DNA of 64,000 nt from Sesamum alatum (lineage: Eukaryota > Streptophyta > Magnoliopsida > Lamiales > Pedaliaceae), in assembly GCA_034509735.1 (NCBI GenBank), contig JACGWO010000012.1, positions 5,082,367-5,146,366 on the forward strand, in the 5' to 3' direction. Numbering within the stretch: position 1 is the stretch's first letter; each line of letters starts with the position of its first letter. Below, piece by piece: positions 48,141-59,214 of this stretch. The translations under genes and the position numbers were made by a program. Under the pieces are notes generated by a model. That model was not told where the DNA came from, did no database searches, and saw only the letters and a list, made by a program, of their open reading frames with translations.

Positions 48141-49009
48141 CTCATCATACTAGTTGCATATAATAAATTTTTTAAAATTTAAAATATAACTTTAAAATAT
48201 ATTATTAATAAAAATAAAAAATAAAAATAGTCGTAGATTATGATTATCTAAAATATTGATTCTCCTGAAACTGTATATAATTTATAATTAACTTTTTGAT
48301 TTGATTTACTAGAGTTTGAACTAAAATTTCTCATAGATCATCAGTAATTCTATTTAGTCGCAACGGGTAAATATAATTTTTGGTCCCTCAACTATGCCAC
48401 TTATCCGGATTCATATCTCATTTTCATCAGACTTAGTCCCTAAAGTTTAAAGATTCCATCAATTTTGCTCCATTCCGTTAATGGAAAAAAGCCCCGTAGT
48501 CCAACACATATTCTTAATTAGGCCCAACATATTTTCAAAATATAATTAAGCCTCTATAAATTCGTACTTGATTTCGACAGCCTTGCCACCAGGTATTTCA
48601 AGTCCTTAGTTTTATGGACTTTCTCCAACCACACTACCGCAACAAATGGTTATTTGGCTCCTTCAGCAACAAATAGTACAACCCTATTTCATTTCCTACC
48701 TTATGGCGTAAAAGTACTCCAAAATATAGACTTAATAAAAATTTGGATAGGGATGGTAACTGGACCCAAAAAACTAGGGCCCGACCCGGACCCGCGACAG
48801 TTGGGGTGGGTTTGGTACTTCTTTTAACAGGTCTGGGTCCAATAAATTAGGACCGGACTGGGTTCTGAGGTGGGTTACGGGTTTTGCCCCCAGTTTTATT
48901 TAATTTTTTTTTTATTATTTATTTATTCATATGTAATACATTGTTAATAGGAAATTAAGATATTATATGTAAATTCTTAAATATTTTTGTATATATCCAA
49001 CTCTATATA
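47806..49009. other. P450 3' region and intergenic DNA with transposon scraps
   Basis: A composite microsatellite (CTTT, then CT, then TA) occupies 48074-48140. 48369-48500 (ttttggtccctcaacta, tagtccctaaag) resembles one arm of a foldback element without a visible partner. 48745-48890 (gggatggtaactgga, cccgacccggacccgc) resembles the end of the element at 58791-59214. No gene. Confidence 0.5.
48074..48140. repeat. Composite microsatellite (CTTT)n(CT)n(TA)n
   Basis: About 67 bp of CTTT, then CT, then TA units downstream of the P450 gene. Likely length-variable. Confidence 0.9.
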
Positions 49010-49821
49010 TGATGCGTACATGGGTTCTGAGGTATTGCAAATATCGAAGGATCTTTGAGCAAATCCTAAAATTCAGTGGAACTAACCTGCAAGGAAGTTT
49101 TAGCACTCCGATAATTAAGTCAGTAAAGTGTACAAATGAAAAGGAACTTGAAATAAAATGAGAACAATGTCGAATTGTAAAAATATGGTGAAGGATCGTG
49201 CAAGTGATAGAATACGTGTAAATATGAGCTAAAGATAGCTAACAAAAGGTAAAGACGAGTGTAGTAGTGAAAGAGAGTGTATACTTGCCAAAAGAGAGTG
49301 TTGGAGTGATGTTACTAAAATTTGACCCCTAAGGACTGCACAAGGGTCAATTTATAGCAGCGGATGCAGCCAAATTCGGGCGTTAGTTGCAGCATGCGAT
49401 ATATCACTGGAAAGCCTGTTGACTTGGCTATCTTCTAGAAATATCCGTTTGAGATTTAGATGAAGAAAAAAAGAGATATACCTATTTAACCGAGTCTTGC
49501 CAGATTATCTATTTTTCCACAAAGCTGTTACCTGTGATCTTATCAGCTGAATTCCCATCTCATCCGTGCAAATCTGGACGCAATCTTTGAGTATGATGTG
49601 TCTCGATATGTTGGCAAGTTATAGGATGTGTTCGTCCAACTTTACGATGATGTGTCCCGCTAGAACGGGCTCATTTATTGGGCCTGGCCATTCAGTGAAA
49701 TCAGTAGGTAAGATATGGGCTTTTACCTTCCCTGTTGGTAGGTTGTCCGGGTTAGTTGAGCTACTCCTTCTACAAGCCTTTTGGGCCTGGAGTACAAAAA
49801 GGATTTTGGGGGGCATCATCA
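49010..49821 (-). repeat. 3' LTR of element F (about 812 bp)
   Basis: + strand starts TGATGCGTAC and ends ...GGCATCATCA, so the - strand begins TGATGATGCC after the polypurine tract GGAGTTGGGGATGGGGAG (49839-49822). The TG...CA ends and the tract support both borders. The left end is less certain. Confidence 0.75.
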
Positions 49822-50411
49822 CTCCCCATCCCCAACTCCAGGAGTTCATGTGGCAGAGCTGAAGTGCTGGAGTAGGTAAGTGTCCTGTAAAAAAGAAAAA
49901 TCATTCCTGCTCGTACACCGGCAGGACGAATCCTGTTGCTCCCACTTGCTTTCCTTGCTACTATAAAGTCTTTCCCATTGAAGGAACTTGTGTGCGCCTT
50001 TCAAGAAAATTCCAAAATTAGAAAAGAAAAAGGTAGTTGATTAATGATTGCAGTAGATAAGGGATGAGAAGAGTCCCTGTCCGACTCAGCCTTCCTACGC
50101 GCCGCGTGATTCCCGGGTCTTGTCAGCTGGGCGTCCGAGTCCTGAGATGATGGGACTATCTGGCCAGCTGATATATAAGGAATTTTCCTTCTCTGGCTTC
50201 TCACACGGTCCTACTTCCAGGTAAGTTTCCCTCTTTTCTCTCTTTCTTCTTTCATTTATCCAAAAATAGGGTTTCTAGCTTTCGTTTTTTCTCGAAAATT
50301 CTGCAGGAACTTTCGATTTGAGCTCTCTTCACACAAAACGTTTGCTGTTTGTGAGTCCTTCTTCCTCTAGGTAAGTGTCATTCCTTCCTCCATTATTATT
50401 ACGTTGTTTAG

Positions 50412-52406
50412 ATATGTTGGAGGGGGTTATGGAGGAGAAAATGATAGATGAGTTTATGATTGATCTTGCGGAGATGTCTGGTGGTGATGATGAGGGAAAA
50501 GGTGAATCTTCCCATTCTGGCCCGCCGGAAGGCAAGGGTGAGAAAGAAGTCAGCAATAGTAGGAAGAGGTCCAATAGAGTAGAGATAGAGTGGAGAAAAA
50601 TGGAGGATAGACTAGTGGCAGCTAGTACTGAGTCCTTTCGGGTTTTTCATTCCCTTGTAGGGGGAGGAAGAAGTAACCGATCTGACGTCTAAGTATGAGA
50701 TACCTGATGACTGGGTGATTCAGGTCCCTACTTCGGCCGACTGTCCCCACTCTCCTGTGGCTGGGTTTGCCTGCTTTTATGTGGCTCAACTAGAGGCTGG
50801 CTTGAGGTTTCTCATTCATCCTTTCTTTGCTGAGGTGTCTTCCTTGTTTCAAGTCCCTCTAAGTCAGTTAGTGCGAAAGTCTTTCAGCATCTTGGATGGC
50901 TTCTTCGTCTTGGTTAAGAATTTAGAGGAGGTTCATTCGGCCGCTCAGTTCCACTCCTTCTTCATGTTGAAGAAGGCTAGTGCAGGGCTGTTTTACTTTA
51001 CCTCCAAGGTGGATGCTCAATTCCTCCTGTCTGAGTCGAAACTTAAGGAGTGGAAGCGCGAATACTTCTTTGTTTCCTCTCCTATTCCCTGGTGCTTTCC
51101 TACTATGTGGGTTTCCCTTGCTCCCAAGCTACCTAGGTATTATGTTCGCAACCGTCCCGCTCCCTTCCGACTTTGTGTCATAATATGACCCTTGGTAGCT
51201 AGTTCATCTAGTCCTTCTATCCCGTTATGGGTTGAGCACACAAGAGGTTGCCTGGGACCAGGCTGCTGGTATTTATCTTGCTGCGCTTTCCTATTTTTAT
51301 GTTTTCACTCCTGCAAATGTTGCATATGTAACTTTAATTGTTTATACATGTGTACTTAAGGCCTTTATTGAAGGCAAGCCTTCTGGAGTGGGCTCCTCTG
51401 CTAAGCGCCCTGTTGTGTAGAGTCCGCCTTCCACCCTTGCGAGCTCGGCCTCTACTGGGGACCCAAAAGGGAAACACTAGGCTGATCCACTCCCCACGCC
51501 CACCAAGCGTGCTAAGGGATCGACTGCCTCTCTGGTCCCTCCTGCTTCGAAGCCTGTCACGTGAACTGGTATGCCTCAACCTGTTGAGGTGAAAACAAAG
51601 AAGACAAAACAACAACCAACCAAAGACTGCTCACTGCTATAGGAGGAGGGAGAGAGCAGCAGGGCGACTGACTTCTTGAAATAGATTCTTTCCCCTCTAG
51701 ACCAAGCTTACACACCATGTCTCGTACCTGAGCAAGGTAAACGACATTTTATACTATTCCATTAATATGCAAGATAAGTTGTATACCTGACCTGTTGGTG
51801 TACGTGCAGGCCACCCTCATGGCTGGAGGCCTATTCAGCTGGCTAGAGCAGGGAGGGCTAGCAGCGGAGGAAGCCAAGAAGCGACTGGAAGAGCTGGAGA
51901 AGGTGAGCACGGAAAAGGAGCTCAAGCAGGAGACTAGCCTAGCTCATATGAGATTTGAGATTCACAACCTCCATGCTCGTTTAGAGGAGGCCTCCCTAAA
52001 GCTGCAAGAGTATCACACCACTGAGAAGGGCAAGAAAGTGCTGGAGGAGATGTGGTCCAACAGTATGGAGGCATTCTAGAAGTCTCGAGACTATCAGGAT
52101 CTGCTCGCTGAGAAGGCTCTAACGTACTATTATCATGGGTTCAGGACCTGCGTCTTCCAGTTCATGAAGTTTGGTTATCCTCTTGAGCCCGTACCTTCCA
52201 CCTTTTTGGTTATCAAGGATGGACTTGCTGATGGTCCTGAGCTTGATGAGGAGGTTCCTCGCGAGTTGCCAGAGATGCTGGTATGGGCTGAATAGGGGAA
52301 GGAGTCCTCGGAGGCTCCAGGTGACCAAGTGATGGAGGAGGCTTGCACCCTTAGGAGCGAGCTTTCCGCTGATGACACTTCAAGTGTTTTTCTTGCTGCC
52401 AAGTGA
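50412..52406 (+). pseudogene. Antisense spliced gene of Tat element F
   Basis: Opposite in sense to its element. The ATG at 50415 (MLEGVMEEKMIDEFMIDLAE) starts an acidic N-terminus. A globular block follows at 50700-51180: VAGFACFYVAQLEAGLRF, then SLFQVPLSQL, KLKEWKREYFFVSS and YVRNRP, the gypsy-type putative transposase-like pattern. After an intron (51737-51809, CAAG|GTAAAC...GTGCAG) comes ATLMAGGLFSWLEQ and a long coiled coil (51840-52070). A YYHGFRTCVFQF block (52132) matches YGFQACREQF of element C. Stops at 52077 and 52295 and frame changes break it. No activity is known for this protein. Confidence 0.72.
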
Positions 52407-52969
52407 AAGAAGGAAACAATTTGATGTTTGCCACCTCCTGTGTGAGGTTTGAAATGCCCGATCTATTGGCTTATGAATAATTTTGCTGATGGCACTTAGT
52501 GCTTGTTGGATTCTATTCCCCCTCCTTTATTCTTTGGATGATCTTGACTTTTTATTTGTTTATGTAAGTACTTCGTTTTCATTATCTATGCTTGTGTATC
52601 TTGTGCTGTATGATTCCTGTAGGTTAGTACAAATGCTTGGCCGGTGGGTACCCAGTCCATGCGTGAAACATATTATAACAACAATGAGTGAAGTAGGAGG
52701 AAGGCTTATCTTCCTTTCCTGAGGCAATAAGCTGTAAGCCAACAAGAGTGAGTAAGCTTGCTATAATCCATGGCAAAGTATCACCTTGCTATGCTCATTC
52801 GGGTCCTGAGTGTTCAGGCCAGTTGTTCTTAGCCTAAGTAGCCATCAGGAAAACTTTGAAATAGTTGGGCCCCTAGAAGGTGATTAAAACAGAAGTAAGT
52901 ATGCCAACTAGTAGGAACTTATGTAATGTAGATGCCAGCAGGTCCCCTGAGTGTCGAGTGGGTGCTAAC
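52407..52969. other. Non-coding internal region of element F
   Basis: Between the end of the antisense gene and the tandem repeat. No conserved ORF seen. It corresponds to the untranslated 3' region of Tat elements. Confidence 0.5.
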
Positions 52970-53215
52970 AGACGACTTAGAAAACGTGCGCCAGCAAGCG
53001 ACTTAAGAGCATGCGCCAGTAGGTAACTTAAGAGCGTGCGCCCTCAGGCGACTTAGGAACATGCGCCAACAGGCGACTTAAGAGCGTGCGCCAGCAGACG
53101 ACTTACAAGCGTGCGCCAGCAAGCGTCTTAAGAGCGTGCCACAACAGACGGCTTAAGAGCATGTGCCAACAAATGGCTTAAAAGTGTGTGCAAGCAAGTG
53201 GCTTATGGGATCAAC
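52970..53215. repeat. 25-bp tandem repeat in element F, about 10 copies
   Basis: The consensus is close to acttaagagcgtgcgcc followed by agcaggcg. The copies diverge progressively to the right (for example aagtggcttatggg at the end). There are no unique spacers. Tandem repeats in the 3' untranslated region are a known trait of Tat/Ogre elements and a source of satellites. Confidence 0.9.
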
Positions 53216-53289
53216 TTGGAGATCAAAATTGCATTTATTGATGTTAGGTAATATTTGTTTTACAAAAGCAAGCTATAAGTAGATATTAA

Positions 53290-53949
53290 AAGTTTCTAAG
53301 GATAGAAATTCTTAAGGTTATATGCATTCCATGGGCGAGAAATTCTTCTCCCCTCCACATCTTCTTGCTCATATGCACCAAAATTGACGACATTGGTTAT
53401 TTTGTAAGGCCCCTCTTAGTTGGGGGCCAACTTTCCGACTGGTTTGAGGGCGCTGGCTCGTCTGAGCACGAGGTCTCCCACCTGGAATTCTCCCTTTCTC
53501 ATCCTCCTGTTGTAGGCGTTAACCACCTTTTGTTTGTATCTTTCCATACACATTCGAGTGTCCTCTCGGACCTCGTCTAGTAGATCCAGGTTGGTGCCCA
53601 ATAGGGCGTCATTGTTTTCCTAGTAGATCCAGCTCGGCACACCAATCTTGGATTTTTCAACCCTAAAACTAACGACCATTGTCAGAAATAAGAAACGGGG
53701 CAAGCCATACCTGCAGATTATGTTCCTCTAGAGAAATCTGAGTACTTCGTTTTCTGTGATCTTGCCAAGGGGCTCTGCTTTCACCCATTTGCTGAAGTAG
53801 TCCATGGCTACCAATAGGAATTTTTGTTGGCCTTTAACAGGTGGGAAAGGACCCATTATGTCCATTCCTCATTGAGAAAGGGACAAGGTGTTGAAATGGC
53901 CTCGAATGGTTCCGCTGGCACATGGATGAGCGAGACGTGCTTTTGGCAG
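53290..53949 (-). pseudogene. Element F integrase (broken)
   Basis: From 53940 leftwards the - strand gives KGQQKFLLVATMDYFSKWVK, AEPLAKITENEVLRFLW and IICRYGLP, the core of a gypsy integrase (DDE type). A gap and frame change near 53600-53700 remove the middle. The C-terminus (53601-53300) has the GDLVLR module and then EGPYKITNVVNFGAY and RPWNAYNLKNFYP. A stop replaces the Trp expected before EGPYKI. This enzyme would insert element cDNA. Confidence 0.85.
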
Positions 53950-55720
53950 TGTGACGCCCACAATTTTTTTTTTTTTCATAATTATGGGGTTAATTGGTAA
54001 TTATTTAAGAAAATTTAGTTAATTAGTAGATGTATTATAGATTAAATTGTGATCATATTAAGACTTGAATAGAGTGAATTAGAGCTTTATATAATATTTG
54101 GGAACAAATTATATTAATTAAGAATTAGAAAGGACGTAATGGGTACTTTGAAAATATTTATTAAAAATTAAAAAAAAAGAAAAAAGAGGGGTGGGATAAT
54201 GATGGGCCGCCCACCCCCCATCATTTAAAAACACACACAAAAAACATAAAAATACACACAACACACATACATACACACACGGAAACAGAATCGACGGAAA
54301 ATGAGGTAAGAAATAATTTTATTTTAATTAGTTTTAATTTATATAATGATATTATTTAATAAGTGCATTTATTAAATGTAGTTTATACTATTCGATTTAG
54401 TGTTTAACCGGAGAATTTTATGAATTTGAGTATTTATAATTAGTGCCTGGTTAAATGTCTCAATTGAATTAGGGGTGTTATAATTAATGGCTTAAACTGC
54501 TTAATTTACTAGATTTAATAATTTATACAATTGATTGGCTTAGTTTAATCGGGTTGAAAATTTTATTTGAGAAATATTATAGAATATATTTGAAAATATT
54601 ATATTTAGTAAAGATAAGTATATTTTGAGATAAATATAATTCAGGAATTGTTATTATGAATGGTAGTTATAATAGGATGAGGGGTTTAGTGAAATATTGA
54701 GATATTGGTGAAAAATATATATAATTACTATTTAATATTTTATTTAGAAATTACGATACTTTTGATGTATTGATTATATGCATTATAATTTATTATAGGA
54801 TAAGGGGGATAAGGTGAATGATTGAGCAACTCCCTACGTACAAGTAGATCGTTGTAAGTCGCGGTAAGTAAATAATTAGTACTATCTATATATGTGTTCT
54901 TTTTTTGTGATACTGTCCTTATGTAAGTCTGTGATTTGTGCGAGAATTATTCATTTTGAATTTTATGAGTTATTCGTCATTTGAATTGATTAATGTGGTG
55001 AAAGTGAAAAGAGCTATGATGCGAAATGAAAGAGCTTTGATGCGAAATGAGATTGATGAGTCTGTGTGGCATGCCAAGGGGATTCATGTATATATATGAA
55101 TGAATAGTGAGGTTGAGTTGGTGGAGAAAAAAAAAACACTATATCACATTTCCGGTAAGCCAACTAGAAAAAGACAAGTTTGATTGGTTGTCATGTTATG
55201 GGATGACTACGTGGAGAAATGAAATGAAATGTGCTTGAATAAGTTGATTATATTTTATATACGTTGCTTGTTTTTGTCTTGTTGATATAATTGAGGTGTG
55301 TGTATAGTTGGTGTCGATTATTTACTTATTGAGTTGCAGGCTCATTCCTCTGCTAACATTTTCAGGTGTAGATTTTGCTGTGCCTACTCACGACAGCTAG
55401 GTCCACATTTTGCATTCCAGTCAGGTCGGGCCAGTATGCAGTTTTCTCCTCATTGTAAATAAAAATAGAAGTCTCATTTTGAATTAAAAGCGAGAATAGC
55501 ATGTGAACTAATTATAATAGTCCCATTTTTGTCGTACCTGATATATGTATATGTGATTTTGTGGATGAGATGATAGATATGCTTGTTGTGATGAGGAGGC
55601 TACGTGTAATTATACTCAGTAGGGACTAGATTATATGCATAATTACATATATAATCAGGGTTTACATTAAGTGTGATATTTAGGGAAGATATAGTCATAG
55701 TGCCGTTAGAGGGTGCTACA
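53950..55720 (+). repeat. 5' LTR of element E (1771 bp)
   Basis: Starts TGTGACGCCC and ends GGTGCTACA, a TGT...ACA palindromic pair. A splice-donor-like GAG|GTAAGAAA lies at 54303-54311, echoing the donor in the LTR of element D. A second possible exon end is not evident. The rest is AT-rich and non-coding. Confidence 0.85.
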
Positions 55721-55725
55721 TTTGG

Positions 55726-55738
55726 TGGTATCAGAGCA
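55726..55738 (+). other. Primer binding site of element E
   Basis: tggtatcagagca, five bases after the LTR end, complementary to the 3' end of initiator tRNA-Met. Confidence 0.9.
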
Positions 55739-55831
55739 GGGATTAGATTCTTTGGGGTTATTTGATAATATGTGGTATTGTACTTAACATGTATATTATG
55801 AGTCTAATTATACATATGCATTTCATATAGG

Positions 55832-56302
55832 ATGGAAGCGTCAGGTGAAAACGCTGCTGGCCCAACTGAGTCATTAGAGTCTGTACAGGGTCATGATCAT
55901 GCATCTGAACATTAGGGGTTAGAAGCCCAGAATAGAAACGTCCCCCAACCAGAAGTAAATCCTTGTATGCAACAATTCATAGAGTTTATGCAGAGGATGG
56001 CTCCACCACCACAACCCCAACCCCAACCACAAGATGTAGTCATTGATAAAAACTATGAGATAGTTAGAAGGCAGGGTGCGAAGGTATTTGCTGGTATAAT
56101 TGATCCTGCAGAAGCAGAAGAATGGTTGAGGAATACGGAAAGAGTTCTAGACAGAATTGAATGCACTTCTGAACAAAAGTTGAGGCATGCAGTGTCTTTA
56201 TTGGAGAAAGATGTGTTGGATTGGTAGGGAACTGTTCCAGGGAGTAGGAATCGACCAATCACTTTAACATGGAATGACTTCTTGAGAGAATTTGCTGAGA
56301 AA
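55832..56302 (+). pseudogene. Element E gag, N-terminal part, broken
   Basis: ATG 55832 (MEASGENAAGPTESL). A TAG at 55913 interrupts the same frame. It resumes with FIEFMQRMAPPPQ and then the retrotransposon gag core: VFAGIIDPAEAEEWLRNTER, KLRHAVSLLEKDVLDW. TAG 56225 stands where the second Trp of the usual WW pair is expected. It stops being gag after LREFAEK at 56302. Confidence 0.85.
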
Positions 56303-58530
56303 TGTGCCAGAGCGCCTTCCGAGGGGGTGTTTAAGCTTTTTCATAGCCCAACTACGAGGGGGCCTTAGGTTTCCCGTGCCTGACTTTTACCAGGACGTGT
56401 CTAACTTGTATAGAGTCCCCCTGAACCAGTTGAGTCCCAACTCCTTTAGTTGCTTGGCCAGTGGTTTATGATCTTGAGTCATAACGACCTGCTTGTTACA
56501 ACCGACCATTTCTTTTTTTTGTTTCCATCTAAAAAGGTGTGAGCTGGGGGTTTTCCACTTTTTCCCCCGTCAAGGTGTCAGTTTCTTGCCAACCCCTAAG
56601 CACTGGAAGGAGACTTTTTTTTATGTCCGCCCCCTAGGCCTTGCTCTTTTCCCAATTAGTGGGGTCATGGATCCCCCTGTTGTGCCATCTTTTTCGATAA
56701 AGGATCGTCCAACTGCCCTCTTCTCTGCCTTGGCTGACTTGAACCGTCACCCTTATTCCATTTGGGACCTGGTTGATGAGAGGCTCATCTCTTTGTTTGG
56801 GTTGAGTCCCAAAGAGGTCCCTCTGGAGGAACCCTGGGTACTCTTTTAATTCTTGTTTTGTTGACACTGTTCAGATTGATGTGGGCTGAATTTAACGGTT
56901 GATTTTCTTTTTATGATAGAGGTCATCATGTTTGGGAAACACTTGCGAGATAGTGCCCAAGGCAGCCCTACAGGGACGCCTTCCGTTGCCAGGACCCCTG
57001 AGGGGACCCCTATTGAGGCCAAGGGGAAACAACCAGCCCCTCCTCCGCTAGGAGGTTCTTCCAAGAGGACCAAGGGCGCTTCCTCCACCCTGCCTTCTTC
57101 GGGGGGCTTCCAGAGGGCATCCATTCGCTCCACCACATGCCCCCTCCTCCTCCCTCAGGGGGTTCGTCTCCTCGCCGCCAACGTTTCATCCCGGACTGGG
57201 AGGTATACACCCACCAGTCCGTCCTAAAGGAGCGGGAAGGGGAATCAGGGCTATTTATTGAGCTCCAAGAAGGGATTGTGCTCCTAGCGGATAGGCAGGC
57301 CATGGATTCCTACTCTGAGGACGACCTAGCTAAGGCTCTGGCCTGCCATGCCTCCAAGGTTTGTGTATTTTATAATTCCCCTTGGATTCTTCCAATAAGT
57401 CTTTTTAGTGGATGATGCTTGTTTTATTTCATGTAGGTGTCAACTTTGGTAGGGGGCTTGTTAGGTCGCCCTTGGGAGATGCCTCATCTTCCCCCCGTGG
57501 ATGGGCAAAGGAAGAAGCTGGAGAACCGCTTAGAGAGGCTGGCTGCTGAGGTGACCAAGCTGAAGGGGTCAAGGAAGTTGGCTTGGGGGAAGTTCCATGA
57601 GGCCGAGAGGGAAAGGAAGAAACTTCAACAGGACTTCTTTTCCTTATCGAAGGATTAGGCGGACGCCTTGGCGCAGACAGCGGACTGAGCCCGCCGTGAA
57701 TTCCCCAACTCCAAGGAAGGGCAAAACTTCTTGGCTACCTACTAGGAGAGCTGCCTGGAGGCTCATAAGAAATCTGATGATTACCAGTAGGAGGTGGCCG
57801 ACATTGCTGGGTCTTTCCTCCGTTATGGATTCCAGGCATGCTGGGAGCAATTCATGGCTAATGGCTATCCTCCAGATTGGGCGGAGCCTCATTTCTAGAC
57901 TTTCAAGCTGTCCTACAGAATGCCCCAAATCCCCTCGCACGTCCTCCTCCCACTGAGCTAGGTAATAAAGTTTTCATGCTAACTTGTGTGCTGCCCAACG
58001 TTTTTAGGTTACTGAATGATATGGCGGGAAAATCTCTTGCAGAAGGTGACTTGGATCACCTGCTGGACGATGTGATAGAGGAGGTCAGGGCCCCCCAGGA
58101 AGAAGGCACAGGGCCGGAGGCCCACGAGGCAGAGCCTTTTGAGGCAACATGGCCCCCCCTCCAGGCCCGACTGAAGCTGGTCCGCCCTCCGTCGAGCCTG
58201 AGCCCGTGGAAGAGGCTCACAAGACCCCGTCTGTGGGTAAATGAATGATGTGTACCCCCTTTCCTTGAAAAAAAAGACCAATTTCTTTTGGTTGTGCACC
58301 CACTGTGTTGGGGACGAAACAATTTTTACTTGCTTTCTTTTTTCTTTTTCTGCTTTGAATGATGCTTCCCTCCCCCTAGGGCCGGTTTGGCCAGGGGGCT
58401 TTTAATGCTAGTATCCTTTGCCTGCACATCTTGAATTCTTGCGTTATTAAGGGCTTGCCGCCCCTGTTTTGTGTGTTGGGGCCAAGGTCCCCTTGCGTGT
58501 TTCTTGCGCCTTTGGTGAGGGGTTGTACCC
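56303..58530 (+). pseudogene. Element G: Tat antisense-gene fragment, third copy
   Basis: Collinear with 25266-26900 of element C at roughly 90% identity, and more complete in the middle: it keeps 56873-57155, which C has lost, including the intron end tttatgatag|agg. Blocks: SFSIKDRPTALFSALADLNR (56690), a Pro/Ser-rich linker (57000-57140), RQRFIPDWEVYTHQSVLKE (57170), an intron (57359-57436), the coiled coil RKKLENRLERLAAEVTKLKG (57510-57570) and a C-terminal part to about 58240. Stops at 57656, 57746 and 57788 and frame changes break it. The left side starts inside the gene with no LTR. Confidence 0.72.
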
Positions 58531-58790
58531 TTTTAGGATACTTATATTAATTATTTAATTCAGTTGGAATTTATAGATTGCCTTCACCTCTTAGAGTTCA
58601 TGAGCACGAGCACTTGTGGAAAACCCGAGCTCGAGCTTGAGCCAATTTGTGGCAAACTCGAGCTCGAGCTAGACGTTTTGGCCGAGCTCGGTTGTTTGCA
58701 CCCTTATTTTCACCCTAAGTTTCACTTAAACCAGAACGGTGGAAAAAAGTAGTGAATGTACATATTTGCCCCTCAAATCTATTGAGAAAT
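58531..58790. other. Intergenic DNA with a cgagctcgag-rich scrap
   Basis: 58632-58692 contains repeated gagctcgagct motifs typical of scrambled plant DNA-transposon ends, but no complete element can be delimited. Confidence 0.4.
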
Positions 58791-59214
58791 AGGAATGGCA
58801 AATAGGTTGGGATAGACCAAAGCCCCAGCCCGGACCTGCAGTATTCGGGTCTAAATTATCAGGTCAAAGCATGAGTTTTATAGACCCGCCTCGAAGCCCA
58901 CACCGATAATATTTAATCAATATATTTAATTTATTTAAAATGTTTAACTTTATTTAGTACATATATTTATAAAATAATTATATTTTTAACATAATGATAG
59001 ATTATTATATATTTATAAACAATAATCTTAATTTTTTTAAGAAATATAACAATTACTTGAAAAGAAAAAAGAAAAAATAATTGAGTTTTGCGGGTTAAAC
59101 CCACCAAGTTTGGGTTGGGGCGGTTTTGAAGTGGGATAGAGTCCAATTAAATTTAAGCGAGGCGAATTCTGTGGCCGGCCAAACCCGTCGCGAACCCGCC
59201 CTATTGCCATTCCT
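58791..59214. mobile_element. Non-autonomous DNA transposon with 11-bp inverted ends
   Basis: Starts AGGAATGGCAA and ends TTGCCATTCCT, exact inverses. Sub-terminal regions repeat GC-rich cccgcc/gcgggtt motifs (acccgcctcgaagccc; ttgcgggttaaacccacc) around an AT core. The form (about 424 bp, short inverted ends, gc-rich flanks) recalls hAT-type plant MITEs. An 8-bp duplication is not clear. Confidence 0.6.

Larger units (their letters stand above)
49010..53949 (-). mobile_element. Element F: Tat-lineage Ty3/gypsy element, 3' part
   Basis: Right to left: integrase (53949-53300), a 25-bp tandem repeat (52970-53215), an antisense gene (50412-52406, + strand), a polypurine tract (49840-49822) and the 3' LTR (49821-49010). 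It is cut at 53949 by the LTR of element E. The order pol, repeats, antisense ORF, PPT, LTR is the same as in complete Tat elements. It is a different subfamily from element C: the LTRs share only short blocks such as gttttagcactccgat-taagtcagtaa. Confidence 0.82.
53950..56302 (+). mobile_element. Element E: Ty3/gypsy retrotransposon, 5' part, inserted in element F
   Basis: 5' LTR 53950-55720, PBS 55726-55738 and gag from 55832. The LTR start TGTGACGCCCAC interrupts the integrase of element F. The element breaks off at 56302, where a Tat antisense-gene fragment begins, so protease, RT and the other LTR are absent. Confidence 0.85.

Noticed and set aside
52970..53215. Regularly spaced short repeats that could suggest a CRISPR array
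   Set aside because: The units abut without unique spacers, the genome is a plant and the repeats lie in a Tat element.
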